Made by a program: the position numbers and the translations under genes | The notes under the pieces: generated by a model | What the model was told of the DNA's origin: nothing | The model's database searches: none | The model's input: only the letters and a program-made list of their open reading frames with translations | NCBI GenBank assembly: GCA_030834125.1 | Contig: JAURFW010000017.1 | Coordinates: 1-34,987, forward strand | Reading direction: 5' to 3' | DNA from: Bacteroidota bacterium | GTDB lineage: Bacteria > Bacteroidota > Bacteroidia > NS11-12g > UBA955 | Length of the DNA stretch: 34,987 bases | Shown: in pieces, positions 7,778 through 14,895 of the stretch | Numbering within the stretch: position 1 is the first letter of the stretch | How the letters are laid out: every line of letters starts with the position of its first letter

Positions 7778-8692
7778 CTAACTTAAGATAAAACTTCGTT
7801 CACTGAATGCCGGTAATGATACAGGAGCTTCATAGAAAAACTCCATATTGTCTTTATTATCCATTAGACCAAGAGAATACAATACGGGTACAAAATGGTC
7901 TGGGGTAGGTGCTGCTAACAAGCCAAGTTTGTGGCTATCCTTGTAATTGATAATATTTTGAACGGTTCTTGCTTCTAATTGAGATTTTAACCATTCGTCA
8001 TATTCTTCCTCCCAACCATACGCATTTTTGTCACCTGTTCTAAGTTTTTGCATTGCCAATGGCAGGTTGTGAATGAGTGAACCACTGCCAATAATTAAAA
8101 CGCCTCTATCACGCAATGATTTCAATTGTTTCCCTAATTCAAAGTGATATTGAGGAGAGGCATTGTAGGCGATGCTTAATTCAAAAACAGGGACATCTGC
8201 ATTTGGAAATAAATGCATTAGCATTGGCCATGCTCCATGATCAAGGCCCCATTCTTTAGTTATTTTTACACTAGGGATTATTTTAGAAATTTCTTCAGCC
8301 CATTCTGGTGATCCCTTGGCTTGGTAAAATATCTCATAATATTCTTTAGGAAATCCGTAGTAATCAAATATTTGTTTTTGTATTGGAGATGCGTTTACAA
8401 GTGTTTCATTCCCAGTGCACCAATGAGCAGAAATGACAACTGCTGCTTTTACTTCATAATTTGACTTTAAGTCCTTTCCTAAATTATAAAGTCGTTGCCA
8501 AAAAGGTCTCTCATCTCTGGATAATGGGATATCCATTGGGTTTCCATGAGAAGTGAAGAGGACAGGCATTTTTTTACTCTGTTTTTTATAGGCTTGAGTA
8601 ATTTGATTCAAATCATTTAGCGTCATTCCATTGGGGATTAAGGGCGATAATGATACCAAAGAAAGTGTTTTTATGAAATCACTACGCTTCAT
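7778..8692 (-). CDS. DODA-type extradiol aromatic ring-opening dioxygenase (YgiD-like)
   Basis: Member of the LigB-superfamily group that includes 4,5-DOPA extradiol dioxygenase; the physiological substrate in bacteria is uncertain. The putative metal ligands and acid/base histidines are visible: H49 in TSHGNPMD, H90 in ISAHWCT, H152 in GLDHGAWPML and H208 in GSGSLIHNL. Length 304 residues includes about 40 N-terminal residues beyond E. coli YgiD, beginning MKRSDFIKTLSLVSLSPLIP, which resembles the MKRRDF-type export leaders of Bacteroidota but lacks the twin arginine. Whether it is exported is unclear. Transcribed toward the lptG-type gene; its promoter region holds a TATATTTG box and three GATACA repeats. 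Confidence 0.85.
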   Translation of the reverse strand: MKRSDFIKTLSLVSLSPLIPNGMTLNDLNQITQAYKKQSKKMPVLFTSHGNPMDIPLSRDERPFWQRLYNLGKDLKSNYEVKAAVVISAHWCTGNETLVNASPIQKQIFDYYGFPKEYYEIFYQAKGSPEWAEEISKIIPSVKITKEWGLDHGAWPMLMHLFPNADVPVFELSIAYNASPQYHFELGKQLKSLRDRGVLIIGSGSLIHNLPLAMQKLRTGDKNAYGWEEEYDEWLKSQLEARTVQNIINYKDSHKLGLLAAPTPDHFVPVLYSLGLMDNKDNMEFFYEAPVSLPAFSERSFILS

Positions 8693-8703
8693 TTTTGTTT
8701 AAA

Positions 8704-8711
8704 CAAATATA
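8704..8711 (-). promoter_or_regulatory. -7 promoter box of the extradiol dioxygenase gene
   Basis: Minus-strand TATATTTG, a perfect TAnnTTTG match, 11 bases before the ATG at 8692, implying a very short leader. No clear TTTG lies at the -33 distance, so activation by a factor bound at the adjacent GATACA repeats (8740-8771) is conceivable. Confidence 0.5.
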
Positions 8712-8739
8712 GAGATTACTTTCAAATTTAATTTTTTTT

Positions 8740-8771
8740 GATACAATGATGATACATATTATTACGATACA
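8740..8771 (-). repeat. Three TGTATC elements upstream of the dioxygenase gene
   Basis: On the minus strand TGTATC occurs at 8771-8766, 8756-8751 and 8745-8740, all in the same orientation, with start-to-start distances of 15 and 11. Flanks are AT-rich and one copy extends to TTGTATCAAAA. The same hexamer triplet occurs at the other side of the adjacent gene (10132-10169). They look like binding sites; the cognate protein is not shown by the sequence. Confidence 0.5.
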
Positions 8772-8795
8772 ATCAAATCTTCATTCATACTAATT

Positions 8796-10109
8796 CTAAC
8801 TATTGTATGGTGATTTAAAGTTAGGAGAGAAGTAGTTTAATATGTAATCTTTATTGATTATTTGGAATTGCATGTTGCGAGCTTGGTTTATAAATGTTTC
8901 GAGTATTTCTAGCTTAACTTTGGGCTTTTCAGTCAAATGGTAATTAGCAATATTGAAAAATAATCCATGATATCTCTTAAAGCTACCTCTAAAAGATTGA
9001 GGTTTTAAGTTAACAATTAATTGTTTGGCTTTTTGTTTATCCCCAAGATGAAGATAATAGTAAACTATGACTAGCCTTATTATTAAATAGTGATAATTGT
9101 GGTACCAATATAATGGATTGATATTTTTACTATGAATAAGGTTAAAGATGAATTCAAATAGAACAAAATCGTTTAAGAAAAATGCCAAATTCACTACTTC
9201 ATATAGATATTCAGAAATTCTATTAGGGTTTTTAATAATTATTTCTTCAAATTCTCTGAGAATTTTTCGATTCAATATTTCATTATTTTTTGAAAACGTC
9301 AGTTTAAGAGAATATAACCTGCCGATCAAAATAGGATGAAGTTTATATGAGATTTTTGGGATTTTTTTTTCTAGTAATCGACCTGAAATTATTCCTTTAG
9401 TCATTGTTTTTTTCAAAATTTTTACAGCGGTTGTGAATATCTGTGTTTCCTTGTCATATAAATTTAAATTTTCATATACATAATCAACTTGTTTTCCATA
9501 ATTACTGTTGAAACTAGAATAATCAACATAAATCTTGTAAATTAAATCTATGTAGTTTTTTGACCGTAAAAAGTCTATTTGTACTGAATCAGGGATTTGT
9601 TCTTTCCTTAATAGCGTACCAATTGAATTGCCGAGCATAATTACATGGTTGTATTCTCTACTATTAAAGGATAGCCATGGTTGGTTAATCAACTTAATGA
9701 AGGAGTCGTAATTTTTTCGAATTAAAAGTTCTCTACAGACGAGAATAATAATATTGATAAAATCTCGACCTTGACGTCTTTCATTTGACAATTGGTATAT
9801 TAATTCGTCTGTTGAATGGTTGTCTAAAAAATCAAAAACATTTTCCCATTCACGCCAATCATCAATGGTGTTATACCTTTTAAAGAAGTCGTTGTAAGAT
9901 TGATAGCCGACAAATTCGGATAATAAGTTTAGTGTGTATTTTCGCGGGGTAGTGCCTTTTGCAAGTCCAAAAAGTCTTCTAAGAGTGTTGTAGTTAATAT
10001 TCTTTTGGGTGTTTTCATATATTATTTCTGAAAGTTCTTCGCAATCTCCTCTTGATAGAATTTCTTTTCCAAATTTCAACTGTATTTCTTTTTTCAGCTT
10101 TTCAATCAT
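8796..10109 (-). CDS. Putative DNA-binding helical-repeat regulator, unrecognised family
   Basis: A 437-residue cytoplasmic protein with no signal peptide or membrane segment. The N-terminus (about 1-75: KFGKEILSRGDCEELSEII, then NYNTLRRLFGLAKG, then LLSEFVGYQSYNDF) resembles the start of a Bacteroidota group of hypothetical proteins and reads like a helix-turn-helix. The remaining 350 residues are almost all helix-forming, rich in Leu, Ile, Tyr, Asn and Lys, in a TPR-like pattern. This HTH-plus-helical-repeat plan recalls Rgg/PlcR-type sensors by architecture only. I chose ATG 10109 because an upstream frame extension to 10160 would start inside the TGTATC repeats and adds an unlikely hydrophobic leader. 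TGTATC triplets lie on both sides of the gene, suggesting autoregulation and control of both neighbours. Function unproven. Confidence 0.6.
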   Translation of the reverse strand: MIEKLKKEIQLKFGKEILSRGDCEELSEIIYENTQKNINYNTLRRLFGLAKGTTPRKYTLNLLSEFVGYQSYNDFFKRYNTIDDWREWENVFDFLDNHSTDELIYQLSNERRQGRDFINIIILVCRELLIRKNYDSFIKLINQPWLSFNSREYNHVIMLGNSIGTLLRKEQIPDSVQIDFLRSKNYIDLIYKIYVDYSSFNSNYGKQVDYVYENLNLYDKETQIFTTAVKILKKTMTKGIISGRLLEKKIPKISYKLHPILIGRLYSLKLTFSKNNEILNRKILREFEEIIIKNPNRISEYLYEVVNLAFFLNDFVLFEFIFNLIHSKNINPLYWYHNYHYLIIRLVIVYYYLHLGDKQKAKQLIVNLKPQSFRGSFKRYHGLFFNIANYHLTEKPKVKLEILETFINQARNMQFQIINKDYILNYFSPNFKSPYNS

Positions 10110-10131
10110 AAGTAGTAAACAAATTTTAATT

Positions 10132-10169
10132 TGTATCAAAATTAAAACAAGATGTATCAATTGTGTATC
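10132..10169 (+). repeat. Three TGTATC elements between the divergent regulator and small-protein genes
   Basis: TGTATC at 10132-10137, 10153-10158 and 10164-10169, all in the same orientation, spaced 21 and 11 bases, close to two and one helical turns. Two copies share the longer core TGTATCAAAATT. They lie 23-60 bases upstream of the regulator start (10109) and 51-88 bases upstream of the small-protein start (10220), as expected for shared operator sites. Confidence 0.55.
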
Positions 10170-10219
10170 AAAATTCGGTACTTTTTTTTACATTATTGCT
10201 TTACAAAAAATTAAACATT

Positions 10220-10528
10220 ATGGCAGAAATTAGAATTACAAAAGCAACCTCTGTAAAAAGTTTACAGAGACAATTTCAAGAGGACTTTAAATGTACGTTA
10301 ATCGTTTATCGCGGAAATAATACAATAGCAGACCAAGACGATAAAATTCATGAATTGGCAAAGAGTGATTATTCCGGGGGAGATTTAGATTTAGGTGCTC
10401 GATCTAGGGTTGGTAATGTAGAAAAATATTTCCAGGAGTCATTTGGTATAAAAGTACAAATCAAGAATTCCGATGGTACTAAATTAGCAGATAATGAAAT
10501 GACCCTTACCCAAGCGGGAAATATGTAG
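10220..10528 (+). CDS. Small acidic protein with internal duplication (paralog A), unknown function
   Basis: A 102-residue, leaderless (no signal peptide), probably cytoplasmic protein that I cannot assign to a family. It consists of two similar units of about 37 residues: VKSLQRQFQEDF...IVYRGNNTIAD (about 12-45) and VGNVEKYFQESF...GTKLADNEMTLTQAG (about 64-100). Each unit predicts an amphipathic helix, a strand and a turn with Ala-Asp. ATG 10220 is chosen because a GTG at 10163 would add residues encoded by the TGTATC region. The gene is divergent from the putative regulator, is closed by a strong terminator, and is followed by a paralog at 10586. Confidence 0.7.
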   Translation: MAEIRITKATSVKSLQRQFQEDFKCTLIVYRGNNTIADQDDKIHELAKSDYSGGDLDLGARSRVGNVEKYFQESFGIKVQIKNSDGTKLADNEMTLTQAGNM

Positions 10529-10542
10529 AGAAAAATTAGTTT

Positions 10543-10571
10543 AAGAGTCTCATTTGTGAGACTCTTTTTAT
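10543..10571 (+). terminator. Intrinsic terminator after paralog A
   Basis: Perfect 10-base stem AAGAGTCTCA (10543-10552) / TGAGACTCTT (10557-10566) with a TTTG loop, followed by TTTAT. It lies 14 bases after the stop of paralog A and 15 before paralog B, so B probably has its own promoter or depends on readthrough. Confidence 0.85.
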
Positions 10572-10585
10572 ATATTTACATACTT

Positions 10586-10951
10586 ATGGGATTTTTAAAT
10601 AATTTTATAGATCGATTTAATAAAGCTGAGTTTACAATTGCACCTAATAAGAAACTAAAAACTCTTAGTAAAGAGTTTGCTGAAAATTTTAATTTGGGAC
10701 TTGTCTTTTACAAAGGTAACATGATTGCAGATGGAGATTTAACACTCAAAAAATTAAACGATAAAACATCAATGGATATTCAAACTTCAAGTAGCGAAGA
10801 GCTTTTATTAAAAGCAAATATGACAATAGGTGATGTGGAAAAATCGTTTGAACAAGTATATGGTGTTAAAGTGCAGATTAAGGATAATACTTTATCTAAA
10901 TTAGTACCCAATAAAATTACACTGGGGCAAGCTTCACGCGAAGAATATTAA
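10586..10951 (+). CDS. Small protein with internal duplication (paralog B), unknown function
   Basis: A 121-residue homologue of the preceding small protein. Shared positions include LKTLSKEFAENF (versus VKSLQRQFQEDF), a strand ending Y(K/R)GN, IAD, and in the second half GDVEKSFEQVYGVKVQIK (versus GNVEKYFQESFGIKVQIK) and a closing TLGQAS. An N-terminal extension MGFLNNFIDRFNKAEF replaces the short start of paralog A and may be an amphipathic helix. Start ATG 10586; an in-frame upstream extension runs back through the terminator hairpin and is not credible. It is 12 bases upstream of the DUF481-like gene, so the two may be co-transcribed. Family and role unknown. Confidence 0.7.
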   Translation: MGFLNNFIDRFNKAEFTIAPNKKLKTLSKEFAENFNLGLVFYKGNMIADGDLTLKKLNDKTSMDIQTSSSEELLLKANMTIGDVEKSFEQVYGVKVQIKDNTLSKLVPNKITLGQASREEY

Positions 10952-10963
10952 AATTTGTATTTT

Positions 10964-11719
10964 ATGAAGAAGTATTTTTGGCTTTTTCTTATCGTATTAT
11001 TGGGGAATTCTAAAGTCATTCGTTCACAAGCGATAATAAATACAGCAACAATTTCACATGATTTAGATTCGGCAATTTCTTTGGTTGTTGATTTATCAGG
11101 GAATTTTTCTAGAGGAAACTTGTCTGTCGATGATCTTGGCGGAAGTTTAGGATTTGGCATAAGTTTGAATGAAGATCAGTCGATTTGGGTATTAGCAGGT
11201 GGTAATGTTTTAAATACTCAAGATGAACAGGTTCAACGTGGAGCTTTTTCGCATATACGTCATAATTGGGAGTTAAACCCTCGATTAACCTTACAAACAT
11301 TTGGCCAAATACAGTCTAATACTGCGCTTGATATAAATAATAGGATATTGTTAGGTAGTACATTAGGTTTAGATCTCGATCAATCTGGTAATAGTTTTAT
11401 TGGTTTAGGAAGTTTTTGGGAGGCAGAGTTTTATGGGATTTCTCCAAATGCAAATGGTTTAAGAGCAAATGCTATGTTTGCATCAGAATGGTCCGGAGAC
11501 GTTGTTGAATGGACGGTGTTAGTTTATTATCAACCGTACTGGATGAATCTAAATGATTATAGAGCAATAATCAATAGTGATTTTAGAGTAGAGGTTTCAG
11601 AGTCTGTAGAAATTGGTACTTCTTTATCTTCAAGGTTTGATAGTCGTCCGCATTCTAACTTATTCCCTTGGGATTTTTCTTTGCTTACCACCCTTCGATA
11701 TTCATTTAATAAAAGTTAA
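10964..11719 (+). CDS. DUF481-like outer-membrane protein
   Basis: A 251-residue exported protein: signal peptide MKKYFWLFLIVLLGNSKVIRSQ, then a beta-barrel-like chain. The order FSHIRHNWELNPRLTLQTFGQIQSN, ILLGSTLGLDL, FIGLGSFWEAEFYG and a C-terminal DFSLLTTLRYSF is what I expect of DUF481 (YdiY-like putative salt-induced outer-membrane proteins). This assignment is by pattern only. ATG 10964 is chosen over TTG 10955. A near-consensus box AAAATTTG ends six bases before the ATG, over the last codons of paralog B. Its place next to the small duplicated proteins is unexplained. Confidence 0.65.
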   Translation: MKKYFWLFLIVLLGNSKVIRSQAIINTATISHDLDSAISLVVDLSGNFSRGNLSVDDLGGSLGFGISLNEDQSIWVLAGGNVLNTQDEQVQRGAFSHIRHNWELNPRLTLQTFGQIQSNTALDINNRILLGSTLGLDLDQSGNSFIGLGSFWEAEFYGISPNANGLRANAMFASEWSGDVVEWTVLVYYQPYWMNLNDYRAIINSDFRVEVSESVEIGTSLSSRFDSRPHSNLFPWDFSLLTTLRYSFNKS

Positions 11720-11768
11720 TGCGGATACCGCGAAGATATAAGTCGTATAAAAAAGCGTCGTTAAAAAT

Positions 11769-11921
11769 ATGAAATACGGATTTTCTTTCTCTTGGAAGAG
11801 GTTATTAGGTATAACTAGTGTAAAACAAAAAATTGCAAGAAAAACGGGAATTCCAACTACAAAAGGTGGAAGGGAAAGAAAATTAGGCCGTTGGTTATTA
11901 AACCTGATTTTTAAACATTAA
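11769..11921 (+). CDS. 50-residue basic protein, hypothetical
   Basis: Open frame of 50 codons starting ATG and ending TAA, six bases before the convergent frameshifted gene. The product is very basic (13 Lys/Arg) with no signal peptide: FSFSWKRLLG near the start, KIARKTGIPTTKGGRERK in the middle and a hydrophobic tail LLNLIF. The composition suggests a nucleic-acid or ribosome-binding small protein; the ARKTGIPTT stretch looks like one I associate with short hypothetical proteins in other Bacteroidota, from memory only. No clear promoter box is seen in the 49-base gap from the DUF481-like gene, so it may be the last gene of that transcript. Confidence 0.5.
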   Translation: MKYGFSFSWKRLLGITSVKQKIARKTGIPTTKGGRERKLGRWLLNLIFKH

Positions 11922-11927
11922 ACCCAG

Positions 11928-12958
11928 CTATTCAGATAAATACGGAACTTTCTTACTTCTTGTTCTGTACTTTTGGGCATCTACTATCTCGAATTTTTCT
12001 TGAATAACAACTGCAGCAGCTTGGAAGTTGTTGTAGATTTCAAGTCCTGGTTGTTTATTAGCAACACCAATTATTTGATTTCTGGATTCGCCGTTTACGT
12101 GCTTAATTTTAAAAACTTTGCTTTTTACTTTATTTTCTGAACCCGTGTTGTAAGCCTTAATATCCTTATTCTCCAAGAATGAGTTCTGATAAGCAAAATT
12201 AAAACGTACTACATCTGCTTTCACAGTATATTTTGTAGTGCATGTTGGAGTATAATTTCTGAATTTATTCCATGGTAACTCACTTAGTTTAGCTTCTAGA
12301 TCATCGGTTAGGTTGTACGATTCAGCATCTTTAACGTTTAAGGAGTTAGAAAAGAAACTAGAAACTTTATAGTACCAATACATCGTATTTTCTGGTACTA
12401 GAACACTATAAGCAACTCTATCCTTTTTAAAATCCCTTAATTTTTCAATTCGATTAATTGTAATAGGAACAATCTCCTTTACGAAAGTGTCTATCCCAAG
12501 AGAAACAGTATCTTTTACAGTATAAAAAATTGTATCGTATTCTAAACGCCACTTTACAGTATGATTAAAAGCAGTTGTATCTTCATCTGCAGGTGTTCTT
12601 GTAATACTAATATCAGCCATTCTTCCCCATAAAGAGGAATTCCAAAATTTAAGGAAGTAAACTCCTGTTTCGTTAATTGATATTTCTTTATTCGTTGTAA
12701 CTAAACCCTCGGATTTCCACAAGTCATCGCCCTCATATTTCCCAAGAATAACTTCTTTGATATCATCAGGCCTATCTTTTTTATCGGTAATTTTTTTTTT
12801 ACAGAAACATTTATCTGATCACCAGCCTTAGCCCCGAAATAAATATACTCGTTTGAAACTCCACCAACCTTAAACGTAGACTTATTAATGGTTACAGGAC
12901 TCTGAGCTTTGGCAGACGCAAATAATAAAAGAATTGATAATATTGAAAAGTATCTCAT
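11928..12958 (-). pseudogene. Secreted protein gene split by a -1 frameshift at a poly-A tract
   Basis: Two overlapping minus-strand frames (12958-12701 and 12722-11928) are one gene. The first has a signal peptide (MRYFSILSILLLFASAKAQ) and reads normally to VSVKKK at a run of ten A (12800-12791). Adding one A restores a continuous frame that continues as ITDKKDRPDDIKEVILGKYE and joins directly to the second frame at LWKSEGLVTT, giving about 343 residues. Without it, translation ends after 85 residues. The downstream part (Tyr/Lys-rich, with no recognised domain) ends at TAG-distal serine-glutamate SE. This may be a sequencing error, a real mutation, or slippage-dependent expression; the intact open frames on both sides and lack of other lesions favour error, recent loss or slippage over old decay. 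Confidence 0.75.
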
Positions 12959-13018
12959 AGCATGACAATTCCGGCAATATACATAAACGGATAGAAAAAT
13001 ATTGTATTTTACAATTAA

Positions 13019-13705
13019 TTAACCGAGATCTCCAAACCCAATATATTTCAGGAACTCTTTTCTTATTTGAGCTTCTTTGAATTTACCGTGATATGAAGCA
13101 GTAACAGTAGATGATGAATCATCTTTAATTCCTCGTGAGGCAACACATAAATGTTTTGCATCCATAACAACTGCCACATCTTCAGTTTGTAAAATATCTT
13201 TAAACTCCTCGGCAATTTGAATGGTAAGACGCTCCTGAACTTGAGGACGCCTGCTGTAATAATCTACAATTCGGTTCAATTTGGATAAACCTATTACTTT
13301 TCCGCTTGAAAAATACGCTACATGTGCTTTCCCAAAAATTGGTACAAAATGATGTTCACAGGTGCTGTAGAAATTAATGTCTCTTTCCACAAGCATTTCC
13401 CCGTATTGAAAATTATTATCAAATAGGGTAGGATGTGGTTTATGCTTAGGGTTTAACCCCTTAAAGTGCTCGTTAATAAACATTTTTGCAACACGTAAGG
13501 GAGTACCTTTTAGACTTTCATCCGAAAGGTCAAGACCAAGAACGTGCATTATTTCTTTAAAGTGTTTTGCAATGAGTTCAATCTTTAATTGATCATCCAT
13601 TTCAAATGCATCTTCTCTTAAGGGAGTATCGTTACAACTTCCTACATGTGAATCGCCCATCTCATCGATGGTGTTGAGGATTTTATTTAATTTTTCTTTA
13701 TCCAT
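13019..13705 (-). CDS. folE: GTP cyclohydrolase I
   Basis: Converts GTP to 7,8-dihydroneopterin triphosphate, the entry to folate, biopterin and deazapurine pathways. Zinc ligands C116 and H119 are in STCEHHFVPIFGKAHVAY and C187 in MDAKHLCVASRGI; SKLNRIVDYYSRRPQVQE and the C-terminal RKEFLKYI are also family features. 228 residues, normal with a longer N-terminus of about 45 residues. The start codon lies 8 bases inside the pterin synthase gene upstream, so the two are translationally coupled and the pathway is FolE followed by the PTPS-type enzyme. Confidence 0.97.
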   Translation of the reverse strand: MDKEKLNKILNTIDEMGDSHVGSCNDTPLREDAFEMDDQLKIELIAKHFKEIMHVLGLDLSDESLKGTPLRVAKMFINEHFKGLNPKHKPHPTLFDNNFQYGEMLVERDINFYSTCEHHFVPIFGKAHVAYFSSGKVIGLSKLNRIVDYYSRRPQVQERLTIQIAEEFKDILQTEDVAVVMDAKHLCVASRGIKDDSSSTVTASYHGKFKEAQIRKEFLKYIGFGDLG

Positions 13706-14111
13706 TGAACTCTACAAAGTTACGTGGTGTTTCATATAGACGCACACTTAGGTCAAGTTTCGGGTCGAGTTTTTGTTTTATCTTTTTCCAGCAGACCCAA
13801 ACAATATTTTCAGCCGTTGGGTTTAACTCTTTGAAGTCATCCACGTCTAGATTAAGGTTTTTATGATCGAAAGCTTCAATGATTTCATTTTCCATAATGT
13901 CCTTCAATACCTTCATATCAATAAGGTAACCGGTAACTTCATCAACTTCGCCTTCTACACGAACCACAATATCATAATTGTGCCCATGATAGTTACGATT
14001 ATTACATAATCCAAAAAACTTTTGATTTTCTTCTTCAGACCACTGCGGTACATTTAACCGATGGGCTGCGTTAAAATGTGCTGATCGGTATACGGCTACT
14101 CTTCTTCCCAA
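13698..14111 (-). CDS. 6-pyruvoyl-tetrahydropterin synthase, PTPS-II-like (COG0720)
   Basis: Acts on the FolE product. Zinc histidines H17 (FNAAHRL), H42 and H44 (YHGHNYD) and the catalytic C36, D82 and H83 (FDHKNLNLDV) are visible; E127 in RLYETPRNFVEF probably binds the pterin. The spacing C36-x5-HGH (CNNRNYHGH) is that of animal PTPS and bacterial PTPS-II enzymes, whereas QueD has C-x3-HGH. I therefore favour 6-pyruvoyl-tetrahydropterin formation for biopterin over 6-carboxy-tetrahydropterin for queuosine, although automated annotation would likely say QueD. 137 residues. Start is TTG 14111; the next in-frame Met is residue 66. Confidence 0.85.
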   Translation of the reverse strand: MGRRVAVYRSAHFNAAHRLNVPQWSEEENQKFFGLCNNRNYHGHNYDIVVRVEGEVDEVTGYLIDMKVLKDIMENEIIEAFDHKNLNLDVDDFKELNPTAENIVWVCWKKIKQKLDPKLDLSVRLYETPRNFVEFNG

Positions 14112-14175
14112 AATGCGTTTTAGTAATAACGATTAGTAAGGGAAATTGTTTGAGTAAAATAAAGAAATGATAGTA

Positions 14176-14832
14176 TTACCCGTTAGCTTTTTTATGGTCG
14201 GCTAAGAATTGAGCTAAACCAATATCCGTCAATGGATGCTTTAATAGCCCAAGTATTGCACTTAATGGACAAGTCACAACGTCTGCACCAAATTCTGCAC
14301 TTTTTACAATATGTAATGGGTTTCGTATGCTTGCTGCTAAGATTTCAGTTTCATAACCCTGAACAGCATAGATTTCCGCAATAGACTTAATTAATTCAAT
14401 GCCATCCCAGTTCATATCATCAATTCGACCAATAAAAGGACTCAAATAAGTTGCCCCAGCTTTTGCTGCAAGAATTGCTTGGCCTGCAGAAAATACCAAC
14501 GTACAATTTGTTCTAATACCTTTACCAGTAAAATAGGAAATTGCTTTAATTCCATCTTTAATCATTGGAATTTTTACCACAATATTGTGATGCAGAGCAG
14601 CCAATTTTTCACCTTCAGCAATCATCCCTTCAAAATCAGTTGAAATCACTTCAGCACTTACATCTCCATCTACTATTTCACAAATAGCTTTATAATGATT
14701 TAAAACGGCTTCCTCGCCCACAATACCTTCTTTAGCCATTAGTGATGGGTTTGTAGTAACTCCATCTAAAATACCTAAGTCGTTTGCTTCTCTAATTTGG
14801 TCTATGTTTGCTGTATCGATGAAAAATTTCAT
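14176..14832 (-). CDS. tal: Transaldolase, short TalC/FSA-type
   Basis: Class I aldolase of the non-oxidative pentose phosphate pathway. Seen: FIDTANIDQIREANDLG at the N-terminus, GVTTNPSLMAKEG, the Schiff-base lysine in NIVVKIPM, NCTLVFSAGQAILAA and SPFIGRIDD. 218 residues, standard for the short decameric form. In SPFIGR the residue matching Y131 of E. coli fructose-6-phosphate aldolase is Phe, as in true transaldolases, so I favour transaldolase over FSA activity. The ATG begins four bases after a TAACTTTG promoter box, so the transcript should be leaderless or nearly so. Confidence 0.93.
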   Translation of the reverse strand: MKFFIDTANIDQIREANDLGILDGVTTNPSLMAKEGIVGEEAVLNHYKAICEIVDGDVSAEVISTDFEGMIAEGEKLAALHHNIVVKIPMIKDGIKAISYFTGKGIRTNCTLVFSAGQAILAAKAGATYLSPFIGRIDDMNWDGIELIKSIAEIYAVQGYETEILAASIRNPLHIVKSAEFGADVVTCPLSAILGLLKHPLTDIGLAQFLADHKKANG

Positions 14833-14836
14833 GTAG

Positions 14837-14844
14837 CAAAGTTA
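14837..14844 (-). promoter_or_regulatory. -7 promoter box of the transaldolase gene
   Basis: Minus-strand TAACTTTG, a perfect TAnnTTTG match, with only four bases (CTAC) before the ATG. No clear -33 TTG is visible. Confidence 0.5.
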
Positions 14845-14895
14845 AGTGTTTTTGCTAATAACTTAAGCGAATACTTCACGGTTAATGCTGACTGC

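Noticed and set aside
10110-10219. Upstream starts at 10160 (minus) and 10163 (plus) for the regulator and small-protein genes
   Set aside because: Both would be translated from the TGTATC repeat region, and clear ATG starts with family-like N-termini exist at 10109 and 10220.
11928-12958. Two separate genes at 12701-12958 and 11928-12722
   Set aside because: One inserted base at the A run gives a single continuous protein, and the downstream frame has no plausible start or signal peptide of its own.
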